DNA of 64,000 nt from the NCBI GenBank assembly GCA_027943245.1, contig JANDJZ010000127.1, positions 49,994-113,993 of the forward strand, written 5' to 3'. The first letter of the stretch is position 1; each line of letters starts with the position of its first letter. Origin of the DNA: Acanthamoeba sp. SK_2022b (lineage: Eukaryota; Discosea; Longamoebia; Acanthamoebidae). Positions 1 to 10,000 of the stretch are shown here, piece by piece. Under the pieces are notes generated by a model. It saw nothing but the letters and a program-made list of their open reading frames with translations, ran no database searches and was not told the DNA's origin. A program made the translations under genes and the position numbers.

Positions 1-1340
1 CGTTTCTCCACTGGATCTTGATGATGACTTTGTGTTGCCTTCTGGCCCTCTTGCAAGGGGTGACCCTGGCAACCTCCTCCTCTTCTTCTTCCTCCTCCTC
101 CTCTGCTTGCAGCACTCTCTTCTGTTTTAGGGGCTGCGCAGGCTGAAGTGCATCAGGGCATGTTGGCTTGCTGTGCCAGACAGGGTTTCCTCTGGCTTCT
201 GTGGTGTCAACAGGCTTGCCTGAGATGACCTGATGCACATAGGGTCATCGTTGACAAGGTGTCCTCCTGCATGATGTGCACAGGAGGTTTGTTAGCTGCC
301 TTGATAAGTTGATTTGTGGATGAACTGATGTGCATTGGCCTTGTTGGACTTCTTTGCATCCTCCTCTCCCTGCTCCACCTCCTTTGCATTTACTTCCATC
401 TCTCCCCATCCATGTGCAGCAGCTCTGGTGACTGACTGGTCTCCTTGCCCTCGCCTCCAGTTGCATCTGGGATTCCTGGTCCTTCCTCTGGTGTCTCCTG
501 CTCTGCCTGCTGTGTCTTGTTCTCCCCTGCAGAACCAGACTGATATGCATTGGGTTCACCTAGGATTTCATTGAGCTGTGCATTCAGGTTGACCTCTTTC
601 TCCTCCCTGGCAGTTGTTCCCAGCACTTCTTCAAATGTAAGGCTGGATCACTCCTTCAAGCATCAGATGTAGAAGCTTCATCCTCTTTTTATGCAGGTCT
701 TACTGAGTCACATTCATAATCCAGACAATGTCTGCGTGCTGTGTTAAAAATTTGCCCTCTTCCTTTAAGCTGAAGGTTAATGGTTATAATGTTTGCATGA
801 CCACATTTTTAAAGGTGTCACTCCTGTCAAGTTAACTTCTTCATACATTTACCCATCCTCTTCTCTCACACCATCTCTCGCCCAATGCTAGGTGTATGGT
901 TTCAGTAGGTCGAAATGGATCAGATCAAAAAGGATATTTGATCTTGGTGGAAGATTTCCTGTCCACAACTCTGCTGACCACATGATCACCAGTCCACCAA
1001 CACACACTTGTGGCAAACTTCGTTTTTTGAGAATGTGGGTGACAGACTTCCTGATGGTGACATCCCTGTGGAATCCTCACACTCATCCACTGTTCCCCTT
1101 CTTTCTTACTCTGCTATGCTGCAGCACATTCACTCACACTTTTCCTTTGCCAAGCTTCCTTGCAACTCAAGGCTTGGAAAATGTTCTGCTTGTATAGATT
1201 TTGCTCAGCAGCAATTGCAAGCAAAGATCACCTGCGCTGCAGCTAAGCTTCATCCTATTCTGTACAGGAGACAGTAAGTGAGTGCAACAACAGTGATAAA
1301 AGGGTACAGCACAGTGGATTCCTGGGTGGTCGCCCATTGG
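1..1340. other. Low-GC island, left part, no convincing gene
   Basis: This stretch has visibly lower GC and a different codon texture from the dense genes that begin near 4.8 kb. It has only short, low-complexity open frames on both strands. Nothing matches a family I recognise, no exon chain with conserved motifs can be built, and no RNA gene is apparent. It looks like eroded repeat or intergenic sequence continuous with the decayed element to its right. Confidence 0.4.
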
Positions 1341-1342
1341 TT

Positions 1343-1364
1343 CCTCTGGGCTACGCCCCCCATG
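1343..1364 (+). repeat. Left copy of a long-range inverted repeat
   Basis: This 22-base stretch around the core GGGCTACGCCCCCC is the reverse complement of 4382-4404, apart from one G in a homopolymer run. The two copies bracket the decayed coding relics between them. The left copy also sits in a short local hairpin (7-base arms at 1333-1339 and 1368-1374). They could be terminal repeats of a degenerate element or two copies of a dispersed palindromic repeat; no target-site duplication was established. Confidence 0.6.
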
Positions 1365-1549
1365 CCTCAATGGGGAGTGGTTGCCTCACACTGTTGTCTG
1401 ACAGGACTTCTGTTTTAGGATAACCTCCAGCTGAGGTTTGTTTGTGGAGATCAAAGATGCACCACATGGGATGTCCCATAACTCCAAAGGTGACCTTTCT
1501 GAAACTGTTTGGTGCAGATGAAAAAAACGCCAGACATAAAGTGGGAGCT

Positions 1550-1815
1550 GGGGACATTGGGTGCCCTATGTCTTTTGTGTGATGGGTAATGGGGCATTGG
1601 TGGGGGTAATTGGGGACATTGGGGTCATTGGTTGCTATAGAGTGCACATGGGGGAGGGGTGGGTAAATGGTGTGACTCAGGTCACAACTGGTTCTGGGGA
1701 CATAGGGAGCTTCTGGCTGGGGACATTGGGTGTGTCTGGGGACACTGGGAGCTGTCTGCTGAGATAGGTGTTTATTAATAGAGACATTGTGGGGTGTGAG
1801 GACATTGCCAGGTGT
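1550..1815. repeat. Degenerate G-rich minisatellite, unit about GGGGACATTGGG
   Basis: Units such as GGGGACATTGGG, GGGGTCATTGG and GGGGACACTGGG recur irregularly over about 260 bp, with spacers. The G-rich strand is the plus strand. The open frames across it on both strands (Pro/His-rich or Gly/Val-rich) are translations of the repeat and should not be called genes. Confidence 0.7.
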
Positions 1816-2132
1816 CTTTGGTTGCCTGGTTTCCAGCTTGGAGTTGTTTTTTAAAGTATTGGAGACAGGTTTTTTGGTGGTTGTTGAGGTGGGGTGACTC
1901 ATGAACCAAATGGGTTGGTTCTTAGCACACAGAAAACTCAAGAGGTGCATAGCGGAGTTTGATCTTCTGCTGGTAGATTCCAATGAAAACTCAGGTACAT
2001 GCTCTTCTTAACTTTCCTCAAGAGTTACTAACTTGGTCTGTTGAGGAGCATCTGTGGAGCTTGCAGACTCAGGCCTATCTCTAGAACAAGGAGCAGATTG
2101 CAGGAGGCAAGGCCAATGAGACCCTGGTAGTC

Positions 2133-2827
2133 ATGGACTTCTCCCAGTTCCAGCTTGAGAAAGGGTTCTGCCAGGACCTGGTTGTGGTCATCCACCTCTA
2201 TGACCCAGCTGCTGTGGACAATCTTCAACGAATCTACATCCACTACATTGGTAAAGAAGGCATCTCAAATGATGTCAACTTTGTTGCAGGTAAGTCCCCT
2301 ACTTCAACAGTTGTTTTGTTCATTAACTTGGGTTTAGGTGTGTGGCAGGACCTCATGCAGCATGACTTCTTCCCCAACATCAACACCATCCACATCTGGA
2401 CTGATGGGGCATCATCACTTTCAAGTCAGCGCCAAAATGTGGATCCTCTCCCAGCTTCAGCACCACTTTCCTCACTTCTTCTTCATCTACAACTTCTTCA
2501 TTGCCTATCATGGGCATAGTGTGTGATGCTGCTGCCTCCCATGGCAAGAAGCAGGTCACCAGGAGGAACCAGCAGCGACCAGTCAGCGCTCCAGCCACCC
2601 TCATTCAGGTCCTCAACACCATTGACAAGCATCAAGCCTACCCTGCCCAGGCTCTCTCTGCCCCAAGGCTCAAGGTAAAAGCTCTCCACAAGATCAAGAG
2701 CCTTAACTGCTGGCTGTCTGCAGTTCCAGGTCACCTCTTTGCCTGGAAATCTTCATGTACTCAGGGTATGCCCACAGAGTTTGATATCTCCATGCATATC
2801 CCTCCTGATATGCCTTCTCTCCTTTAG
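2133..2827 (+). pseudogene. Decayed transposase-like gene
   Basis: Forward-strand coding relic. A clean GTAAGT..TTTAG intron (about 2291-2335) joins an upstream exon to one reading VWQDLMQHDFF followed by HIWTDG, then HHFQVSAKMW, FFIAYHGHSV and CDAAASHGKKQV. This matches my recollection of transposon-encoded proteins with a WTDGG..HF block and a later HGHSVCDAAA block. The name of that family is uncertain. The frame is broken twice by single-base-type shifts: just after the WTDG block near 2404-2410, and at GTGTGATGCT near 2520, where a T is needed to continue from HSV into CDAAAS. The frame ends at a stop near 2825. Two lesions in the conserved core make this a pseudogene. Confidence 0.5.
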
Positions 2828-2863
2828 ATAACAAAAAAAATTCAAAATCGAAAAACACCTTGC

Positions 2864-4290
2864 ATGGTTTCTAGCTTATTTCAAAGGCAAACCCGGTTTT
2901 TACACGCCGCAGGAGCTCTCTTTGATTGGGCGGCTCTCCAATTCGTCCCATTGGAGCTCCCAAACGTTTCGGAATGTTCAGCTTTGGAGTTATTGGGAAA
3001 TAGGCCTATGTCCCATCGCATGGCATGCTTGAAATCTCAAGGAATACTGCTGAGGAGGTACCCCTTGATGGCCTGAAGGTGCTCTGCAGCTTGCTGGTGG
3101 CTGATGTAGGTGATGTTGGTGGCATGCTTCTCTGGTGGCCAGTTGAGCCTCCTCTTCTTTGGCCATCTCTTGGTGCTCCTGGTTGCCTGGGGTGGTGCTG
3201 TAGGACAGTAGTTGGAGAGGAGAATGGGGAAGTAAGCTGTGATGGGAGGGTTGTCCAGCATCTCAACTGCTGTTACAGGGGGGCTGGGTGGTTGCATGCT
3301 GCCCACACTCTTGCACCAATGACTGAAGTGCTAATAATAGCATCCCAAGAAGATCCCCACAGCAATCACCAGGGTGGACCACAGCATGGCTGTTGGGCAC
3401 ATGAGGGCTCACATGGTGAAGAGGATGGTGCCTAGGGGAGTGGTCCAGAAAGGTGATGACCTCACATGCCTGCAAGCCTACCCTGCAGACATGTGCATCT
3501 TCACTGACTACTCCAGTGGTGGCAAGATCTACCCAACCACAACAGTTGGTACACACCCCTCTCAGTTTCTTTTTTTTTCCCCTTTTCCATCTTGTCCAGG
3601 CAACTTATTTTTGGCGGGAAACTGTTGATCCTTTAGCCAATGGGATGAAGGCTCACCACCCATGGTTTTTTTTTTAAAAAAAAAAAATATATCTGTGGTG
3701 ACAGGAGGAGTGTCCATTTACAGTCTTATCCTGGTGGCCTATGTAACAGGAATGGATGTACCAACCTTTGGTGGAGATTCACTGCAGGACCAGTGTGAGA
3801 CCTTCTGGAGACTGCTCTTTGGGCCTACCAATGGGGTCCACACCAGGTGTGTGAACCCACACCACCTGTATGTGGAGACTGCACAGGTGAATGGCAAGCT
3901 GCTCAGGCTCTGTGCACAGCTGGCTTGGCAGCCTGGTGCTGAGTGAGGTTGTGCATGGGCCTCTCCTCCTTGCCTCAACTTTACTGGGGCAGCCTACCTC
4001 CAGCAGGTACATGCTATGGGTGCACTCTTCACAGCCATGCCCAGGCTGTCAAGAACCATCCCCACAGAGCTAGAATTTGTCACCTACTTCAACTGCTTCA
4101 ACAGCCAGAGTGGGACTGATGTTGGGGTGATCTGTCTTGCAAGGCGACCGACAGGATTTGAACCAACAACAATCAGCTCACTGTGGGACCTCAGTGTCAG
4201 CCCTGTGACTCTTCACCAAAACTTCCTCCTCCACAGGGCTGCCAAAAATTCAGACACACCTTGTGTGCAGCAAAGAGCTCTATGACTCCA
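2864..4290. other. Degenerate coding relics of unknown family
   Basis: Several disconnected open stretches lie here. On the plus strand these include GDDLTCLQAYPADMCIF (about 3445-3500) and GGVSIYSLILVAYVTGMDVP (about 3700-3760). On the minus strand there is PEKHATNITYISHQQAAEHL (about 3080-3140). None forms a complete gene and I do not recognise the families. The texture matches the transposase relic upstream, so this is probably the remainder of the same or nested mobile elements. Which strand was coding is not settled. Confidence 0.35.
3666..3690. repeat. T-run followed by A-run
   Basis: A run of about ten T followed directly by about twelve A and then ATATAT. It is a self-complementary low-complexity tract in the left island and could be the scar of an inserted polyA tail; no flanking duplication was found. 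Confidence 0.5.
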
Positions 4291-4381
4291 ACTAACTCCA
4301 AACCACCAATTGTCTGTAAGGAGACTACCCATGGTCAATAAATTGCAGGCCCAAAATGCACCAAGTATGTGTGGAATGACC

Positions 4382-4404
4382 CATGGGGGGCGTAGCCCCA
4401 GAGG
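4382..4404 (-). repeat. Right copy of the long-range inverted repeat
   Basis: Reverse complement of 1343-1364 with a single G-run length difference (core GGGGGGCGTAGCCCC). Together the two copies span about 3.06 kb containing the transposase-like relic. The palindromic core GGGGCGTAGCCCC alone could be a common dispersed repeat, so an element boundary is only inferred. Confidence 0.6.
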
Positions 4405-4790
4405 AGTGCAACCCCAGTACTAACACCACCTTCCACAGCTTAACTTTGCTGTTTGGATGGGAAGTGGTGCTTTCTGTGTAGTATGGCTGTATCCAACAGT
4501 AGTTGACAGTGTCTCCTTCAGTGTCCCTTCACTGTCCCTCCATCCTAATCCTGCCAACTTGACTGCCACTCTGGGACAACCAGGCTGAACCAGCTAATGA
4601 GCCTGGTCACAACAAAATCAGCAATTGATATTTTTTAGTTGCCACTTGTGTAGTGGGTACAGTCAACTCACTCCTGGAAGATGTGATTTTGGAAGTCCAG
4701 GCATTGAGTGAGCTTGTCCATGCAACTTGATTCAGATGACAGTTGCACCCACCAAAAGCTGCCTTTTAACACCACCCCGCCAGTGCTCCT
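4405..4790. other. Right end of the low-GC island, no gene seen
   Basis: No open frame with recognisable motifs. The right edge is the 3' flank of the AEC transporter gene, which is transcribed leftwards and ends at 4794; its sense-strand AATAAA overlaps the stop codon region. Confidence 0.4.
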
Positions 4791-4793
4791 TTA

Positions 4794-6548
4794 TTACACG
4801 AAAAGATAGAGGCTTAGAGCGATAAACAGGGTGATAGAGCACATGGCGGCCAAGTATTGCCAAAATTGCAGGCTCGCCATCATGCCCGACCCGCTGTCGA
4901 ACAATTCTGTGATTACCACCTGCGTACAAAGGAAACGATTCACCTCCCACCCAGCTTGCAAATGACGCGCTAAGCACAGGAAAGGGTCAGCGTACGAGCG
5001 CAGTGGCGGACGGGGTGGAGGCTTGGATGACGAGGCAGAGGGAGAAGAGCGGGTCGTCGGGCAGAAGGCCCCATCGATTGGCCGTCCATACCATCGCTAC
5101 CCCCACGACGGGCATGAACACGAGCTTCAGCACAATCATCGCCACGACCGCCCACTTGCCTGGCATGCCACCACAATCAATCGATTCAATTGAGAGACCA
5201 GAGCTCCGGTCAGACCATAGGTGAGGGCGCGCACTGATGCGGAGGGCCTGTGGGCCGTTGCTGAGGCTGGCACCCAAAACGAGAAGGATGATGGGAACGG
5301 CACAGGCGCCCAGAGTGCTCGAGAGATCGCTCACGAACTTCAACGGCGCACCCGGCTCGTGGAAGACGCTGATGTTGAACGCATGGACACAACCCAGCGA
5401 AGATCACGGCGTGAGTCTTATGCATGCGTGTGTGACGAGGAAAGGCGCGGTCGGTACCTTCGAAGCGGCCCAATGAGCCCAACCACTAGGGCGATGGCGA
5501 GGGCGACCGTGACGGGCGTGATAAGCTCCTTGACCAGCCGCGCCCACGGCGATGCGCGTGTGGCCGTCGCCTTCTTCTTGCTGGTTGTGTTGTGGAAATC
5601 GAGGTCAACGTATTCGTCATCGAGCAGCTTGCCGTTCTTGTTGCTGCTGTCGCTGTGCGGAGTGGTAATGAGATTGGTCTCGCTGCCGTAGGCGCTTGTG
5701 GAGGGCGGAGGGGCGGGGGGCCGCAGGTAGTTGTAGGCCACGCTCCAGCACATGATGGACAAGTAGGTCATGCTGATCGATGTGTAGGCCACGCCGCGCG
5801 AGGTCGCCGTCGGGTCCGAGGCAAACGGCTCGATGTCGCGCGTGATGGAGATGATGAGACTGAGCGGGAGGTTGCCTGCGTTCTGGCGATATGAGTGAGC
5901 AGGGAGAGAGAAAGATATGTGCACACGTACCCAGAACACGAGAGAGCTCACCAGGCATTTGACCACTTCCTCACTGACACGCGCACATCATATCAATGCC
6001 TTAGTCAGTAGAACTCGGTCGGTGATGTTTGTTTGGTGACGTACCGTTTTGAGCGCTGGAGGTCAGAAACGGAGGCAGGCGAGGACGAGAGAAGGGGCAG
6101 GGAGGCGGGAGTGAGGGCCGGCAGCAGGCCCATCGCCAACAGGTGGCCGGAGAGGAAGGCGACCACCTGCCAGATCATGGGGAAGACCACGAGGGGCCAC
6201 CATCGCAACATGCTGTCGACATTTACCGTGGTGCTCACACTCGCAAACAGGAGGCACGGCGTGAACAAGTAGAACACCAGCTGCACATTACCACGCCCCG
6301 ATACACCGGGGGTTTTAGCAACAAAAATAAATATCAATAAAATAAAGGTTATTAACCGAGGGGAAAAAAAGGGGAGGGGTTACGTTGCTGAGGTCCTTCT
6401 TGGCGCTGGCAGAGAGGAGGCGAGAGCGTGTGAAGAGGCCCCCGAAGACGGCGATGAGGATCACCTTCACGATGGCCAGGAACGAGTACCACAGAAGCAT
6501 AACGAGCGAAGTGGACGCAGGCGTGGACAGGTTGTCCAGAGCCTCCAT
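4794..6548 (-). CDS. Auxin-efflux-carrier (AEC/PIN-like) family transporter
   Basis: Predicted integral membrane carrier of the AEC (bile/arsenite/auxin permease-like) family, with about ten membrane segments in two halves. The start at 6548 opens with a hydrophobic helix (LVMLLWYSFLAIVKVILIAV), then LVFYLFTPCLLFASVS, which carries the family proline in the N-terminal half. A later exon has NAGNLPLSLI, the conserved unwound-helix motif. A polar, low-complexity cytoplasmic loop follows (about 5560-5720). The C-terminal half has LGACAVPIILLVLGASLSNG and the signature QASTPSATALV. The apparent stop at 4987 lies in an intron: splicing 4996 to 4919 (GTACGC..CGCAG) adds LQFWQYLAAM and a final hydrophobic helix ending at a TAA at 4794-4796, as expected for full-length family members. 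Other introns fall near 6380, 6045, 5930 and 5450. The substrate cannot be read from the sequence. Confidence 0.85.
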
Positions 6549-7011
6549 CTTCAGCTGTCTGGGTTTCCAGAGGGACTGCGCAAGGCTCCGGCCTGAAAGT
6601 CCAGGGCAGCGGGCGATAAGAGCAAATGCACCACGGACCTACCGCTGTACGCATCCTGGTTTTTTCCTGTTAACGACACTTACGTTGGCAGCAAGCCAAG
6701 CGTCACCGCTCAGATGGGTGCGCAGGAACGGCTGCAAGGAAGTTGGCCCAAGCATCCTTGAACTGCCTCTCCCTGGCATCATGAAGCAAACAAGCCAATG
6801 GTCATCAGATGACTTGAGTTGGGTGGCGCAACAGCCACAAACACATCACCAACCAATGATTGTGTGCTCCGTTTTAGTACGCAGGAGTAAATTCTGGCTT
6901 AGCACAGGTATCAGTAGGTGTGTATGCTGCCTTGAGAAAATTGTAGATCGCCTTTTGTCCGCCTGGTACGCAAGTGAAGCAGAGGCAGAGCAAAAAGGCG
7001 CTTGCACGCAC
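6549..7011. other. Gap between IleRS 3' end and AEC 5' end
   Basis: Both neighbours are on the minus strand, so this holds the IleRS 3' flank and the AEC promoter and 5' UTR. No extra exon or RNA gene was seen. The long forward open frame across it is antisense shadow. Confidence 0.5.
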
Positions 7012-10000
7012 TTACTGAGCGGCCCTCTTGGCAACATCGTCAAAGCAGGGCGAGCACAACAGGTTCGAGTGCGGCGTGGCAGTCCATCGCCAGCACCGAG
7101 GGCACTTGTCGCCCGGCATGCGCTCCACCGTCACTGTCAGCCAGCCGAGCCTCTGCTTCGCCTTCGGTGTCGACGCCGCAGCGGGCTTCTCGTCTTCTCT
7201 CGGGCGCTTACGCTCCGCCTCTGCTGCGCTCAGTTGTTCGTCGGAAGGCGTCTCCTCACCGCCATCGGTGAGATCGCTTCGGACTACACCGCAGGCCGAC
7301 ACTACAAAGTACTCGCTCAGCAGATCGTACTCGAGTCCCTCGCGCTCGGCCCGCTCGCCTTCGCTCCGCGCCAGCAGCCACAGGGCCGACCCCAGGTCGG
7401 TACGCACGACGAGGCCCTCGCTCGTTTCTTCGTGGTAGTTGTTGGAGGTGGAGGTAGAGGCGGCGACTACGACAACATGCAACGTGAGCCTGGCTTCGAG
7501 CGACGACTTGATCAAGCCGCCCTGTCTCGCTTCCTCCAGCTTCTTGTTGACCTTCTGCCTCGCCTTTTTCAGCGCGGCCCACATGCACTTGTACTCGTGC
7601 GGCTGCAGTGAAGGCGACGTATGAGCTGAGGAGAGGCTCTTCCACACGTCGACCGGCTCGCGCAGATCTTGCAGGTGGATCGAGCACGGCTTAGGCTTCT
7701 GGTAGTGGTCGCTCACCTGCGCGAGCCCGCCCCAGCGTACAGTCAGCACGTTCTCATGTGCACACAGACGTTGTGTAATGTGTTCGTTACCTCTTCGGCG
7801 AGGAAAGAAGTGATGGGGGCCAGCAGCCGTGTGAGAACGTCGAGAATCTCAGCGAGGGCTGTTTGGCTCGACCTCCGCTCCAGGCAATCCGGGTCGAGGA
7901 AGTACAGCCGTCGCTTGGCGCTCTCAAAGTAGAACCGGCTCAGCCTGCACACCACATCACACGCCACACGAGCATGCGGTAGCCCCTTAAGCGTGTGTGG
8001 TCGTTGTTGTGCAAAGTTTCGGTAGCAAGACGAGCAGTATGTGCCTCTGGCGACAGAAAAGGACGAGCGAGCTGTAGGCGCTGGCGTAGTTGTAGGTCTC
8101 GTAGGCGTGCCTGACCTGCCCATAGATGTTGTGCAGGGACGACAGGATGTACTGGTCTATCCCCAGCATTCTCACCAACTCCACCCGATTCTGCGTTTCG
8201 TCGGCGTTGCGTGTTATGGTGTTTCGTTAGGACAAGGCCAGAGTAGGGCGCAGCTTGGGCATGTACCTTAGATAGATCAAAGTCGGCCGTGTTCTGGAGG
8301 AGGAAACGCATGGTGGAGCGGATTTTGCGGTAGTCGTCGGCTATCCCCTTCAGCAGCTCGTGTGATAGCACCACATCGCCGGTGTAGTCCGCACTGCACA
8401 CCTGCCGCGATGGAGTGTCCCCAGTAAGCAGTCAACCACCCCGCGGGCTACGTCAACAATACACAGCGCGCACGTACACCACACTTACAGATAGCTGACA
8501 AAACCGCGTACCCACATGCGGAGCACATCGGCGTTGTACTGGGAGATAATCTCCTGTGGTGCGACGACGTTACCCTCGGACTTGGACATCTTGCGGCCGT
8601 CCTCGTCCACAACGAACCCGTGGGTGAGGAATGCCTTGCTGCACGTCCGGTCCGTCGCCACTAGCGAACAGAACATCGAGCTTTGGAACCAGCCCTGGTG
8701 CGCGTGTGGCGTGAGCTGTTGCCGGTGCGAATTCGCCTATGAGAGTATGCTTGGTTGTTTACCCGATGCTGGTCGGAGCCCTCGAGATAGAGATCGGCGG
8801 CGAATTCGCGGTCGAGACGCGAAGACACGTCGGATAGTGCCGACGAGGTGAGAACGGCGTAGGAGGACACGCCCGAGTCGAACCAGACGTCGAGAATGTC
8901 ACGCTCCTTTTCAAACAACTGCAGATCAGAGACGCGCGTGCCGTTTGTTAGAACGAAGAAGCCACTGGTCGCCAGTGTATATGTTTGAAATGACTGCCTC
9001 GCAGGCAAGGCATGAGTTAGGGGAGTCAGTGGCTCCGCGTACCGTGGGATCCTTGTTGCCGCACGAGGGGCAACCAGGGAAGGTCGTCGTGCCGAACAGC
9101 TCGGCCAACGGCACCTGAAGGGCTACATTAGCGGCCCAAGAACACTTGCAGAAGGGGGACCAGAGAGTGAAAAGAGAGAGGGAGTCGTACCTGTTCCCAG
9201 TAGTCGATTCCATGCTTCTCAACACCGTTGGACACAGCCGCGACGATGTCTTCGTTCAGCTGCGCGTCGCCGCATTGGCGGCAATGCAGAGCGGGAATGG
9301 GAATGCCCCAGTGCCTATCCACACGCGCATGCACGGTGAGTCCCGGTAGCTGCATTGCGAGCAAAACAGATAATGATGGTGCGTGGCAGCGCACCGTTGC
9401 CGGCTGCAGCACCACTCGTTGCGAGTGCCGAGGAACGAGAGGAAGCGCTCCTTGCCCTTCGAGCCCTCCACAAACTCGACCTTCTCCGATACCTCCTTGA
9501 GCGCCTAGACGCGTTGTTTACATGTTGCGCCGACATGAGCGGGTGCACAGGTCGAACGTGTGGATGGCGCAAGAGAATCGGGAGGGAGGCAACCTTGGCG
9601 ATGAGGAAGCGAGCAAATGTCGCGTTCTTGTTGAGCGAGAAGAACCACTGCTCTGTTGCACGGAATATCAGGCCGCTGTGGCACCGCCAGCAGTGCGGAT
9701 ACGAATGCGAGATCATGCCTGAGCAAAACGTCAGAGAGCAGCCAAGTACAAACACAGAATGGGCCGTGCCAGGAGCAGCCACATACCGAGGTGCAGCAGC
9801 CGCTCCTTGTCGTGGAGCGCGCGCAGTGCCCACTGCTGGCCTTCGGTAGAGACCTTCATGCCAACCAGAGATGCGGGCTGAATGCCCTCGGTGTAGCGGC
9901 CGTCCTCAGAAACAGGCGAGAAGATCTCCAGCTTGTTCAGCACGCCAATAGTGTAATCTGCGATCAGGAAGCGATCCAGTCAATGACACACAACACTACA

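Noticed and set aside
1550..1983. 210-codon minus-strand Pro/His/Asn-rich protein
   Set aside because: Much of its composition comes from the GGGGACATTGGG minisatellite and no family motif is present.
4987..4989. TGA after ATALVR as the end of the AEC protein
   Set aside because: A GTACGC donor at 4995 and a CGCAG acceptor at 4921-4920 extend the protein with the expected final membrane helix ending at 4794.
6385..7611. 408-codon plus-strand frame
   Set aside because: It overlaps exons of two well-supported minus-strand genes (AEC and IleRS) and has no recognisable motif.
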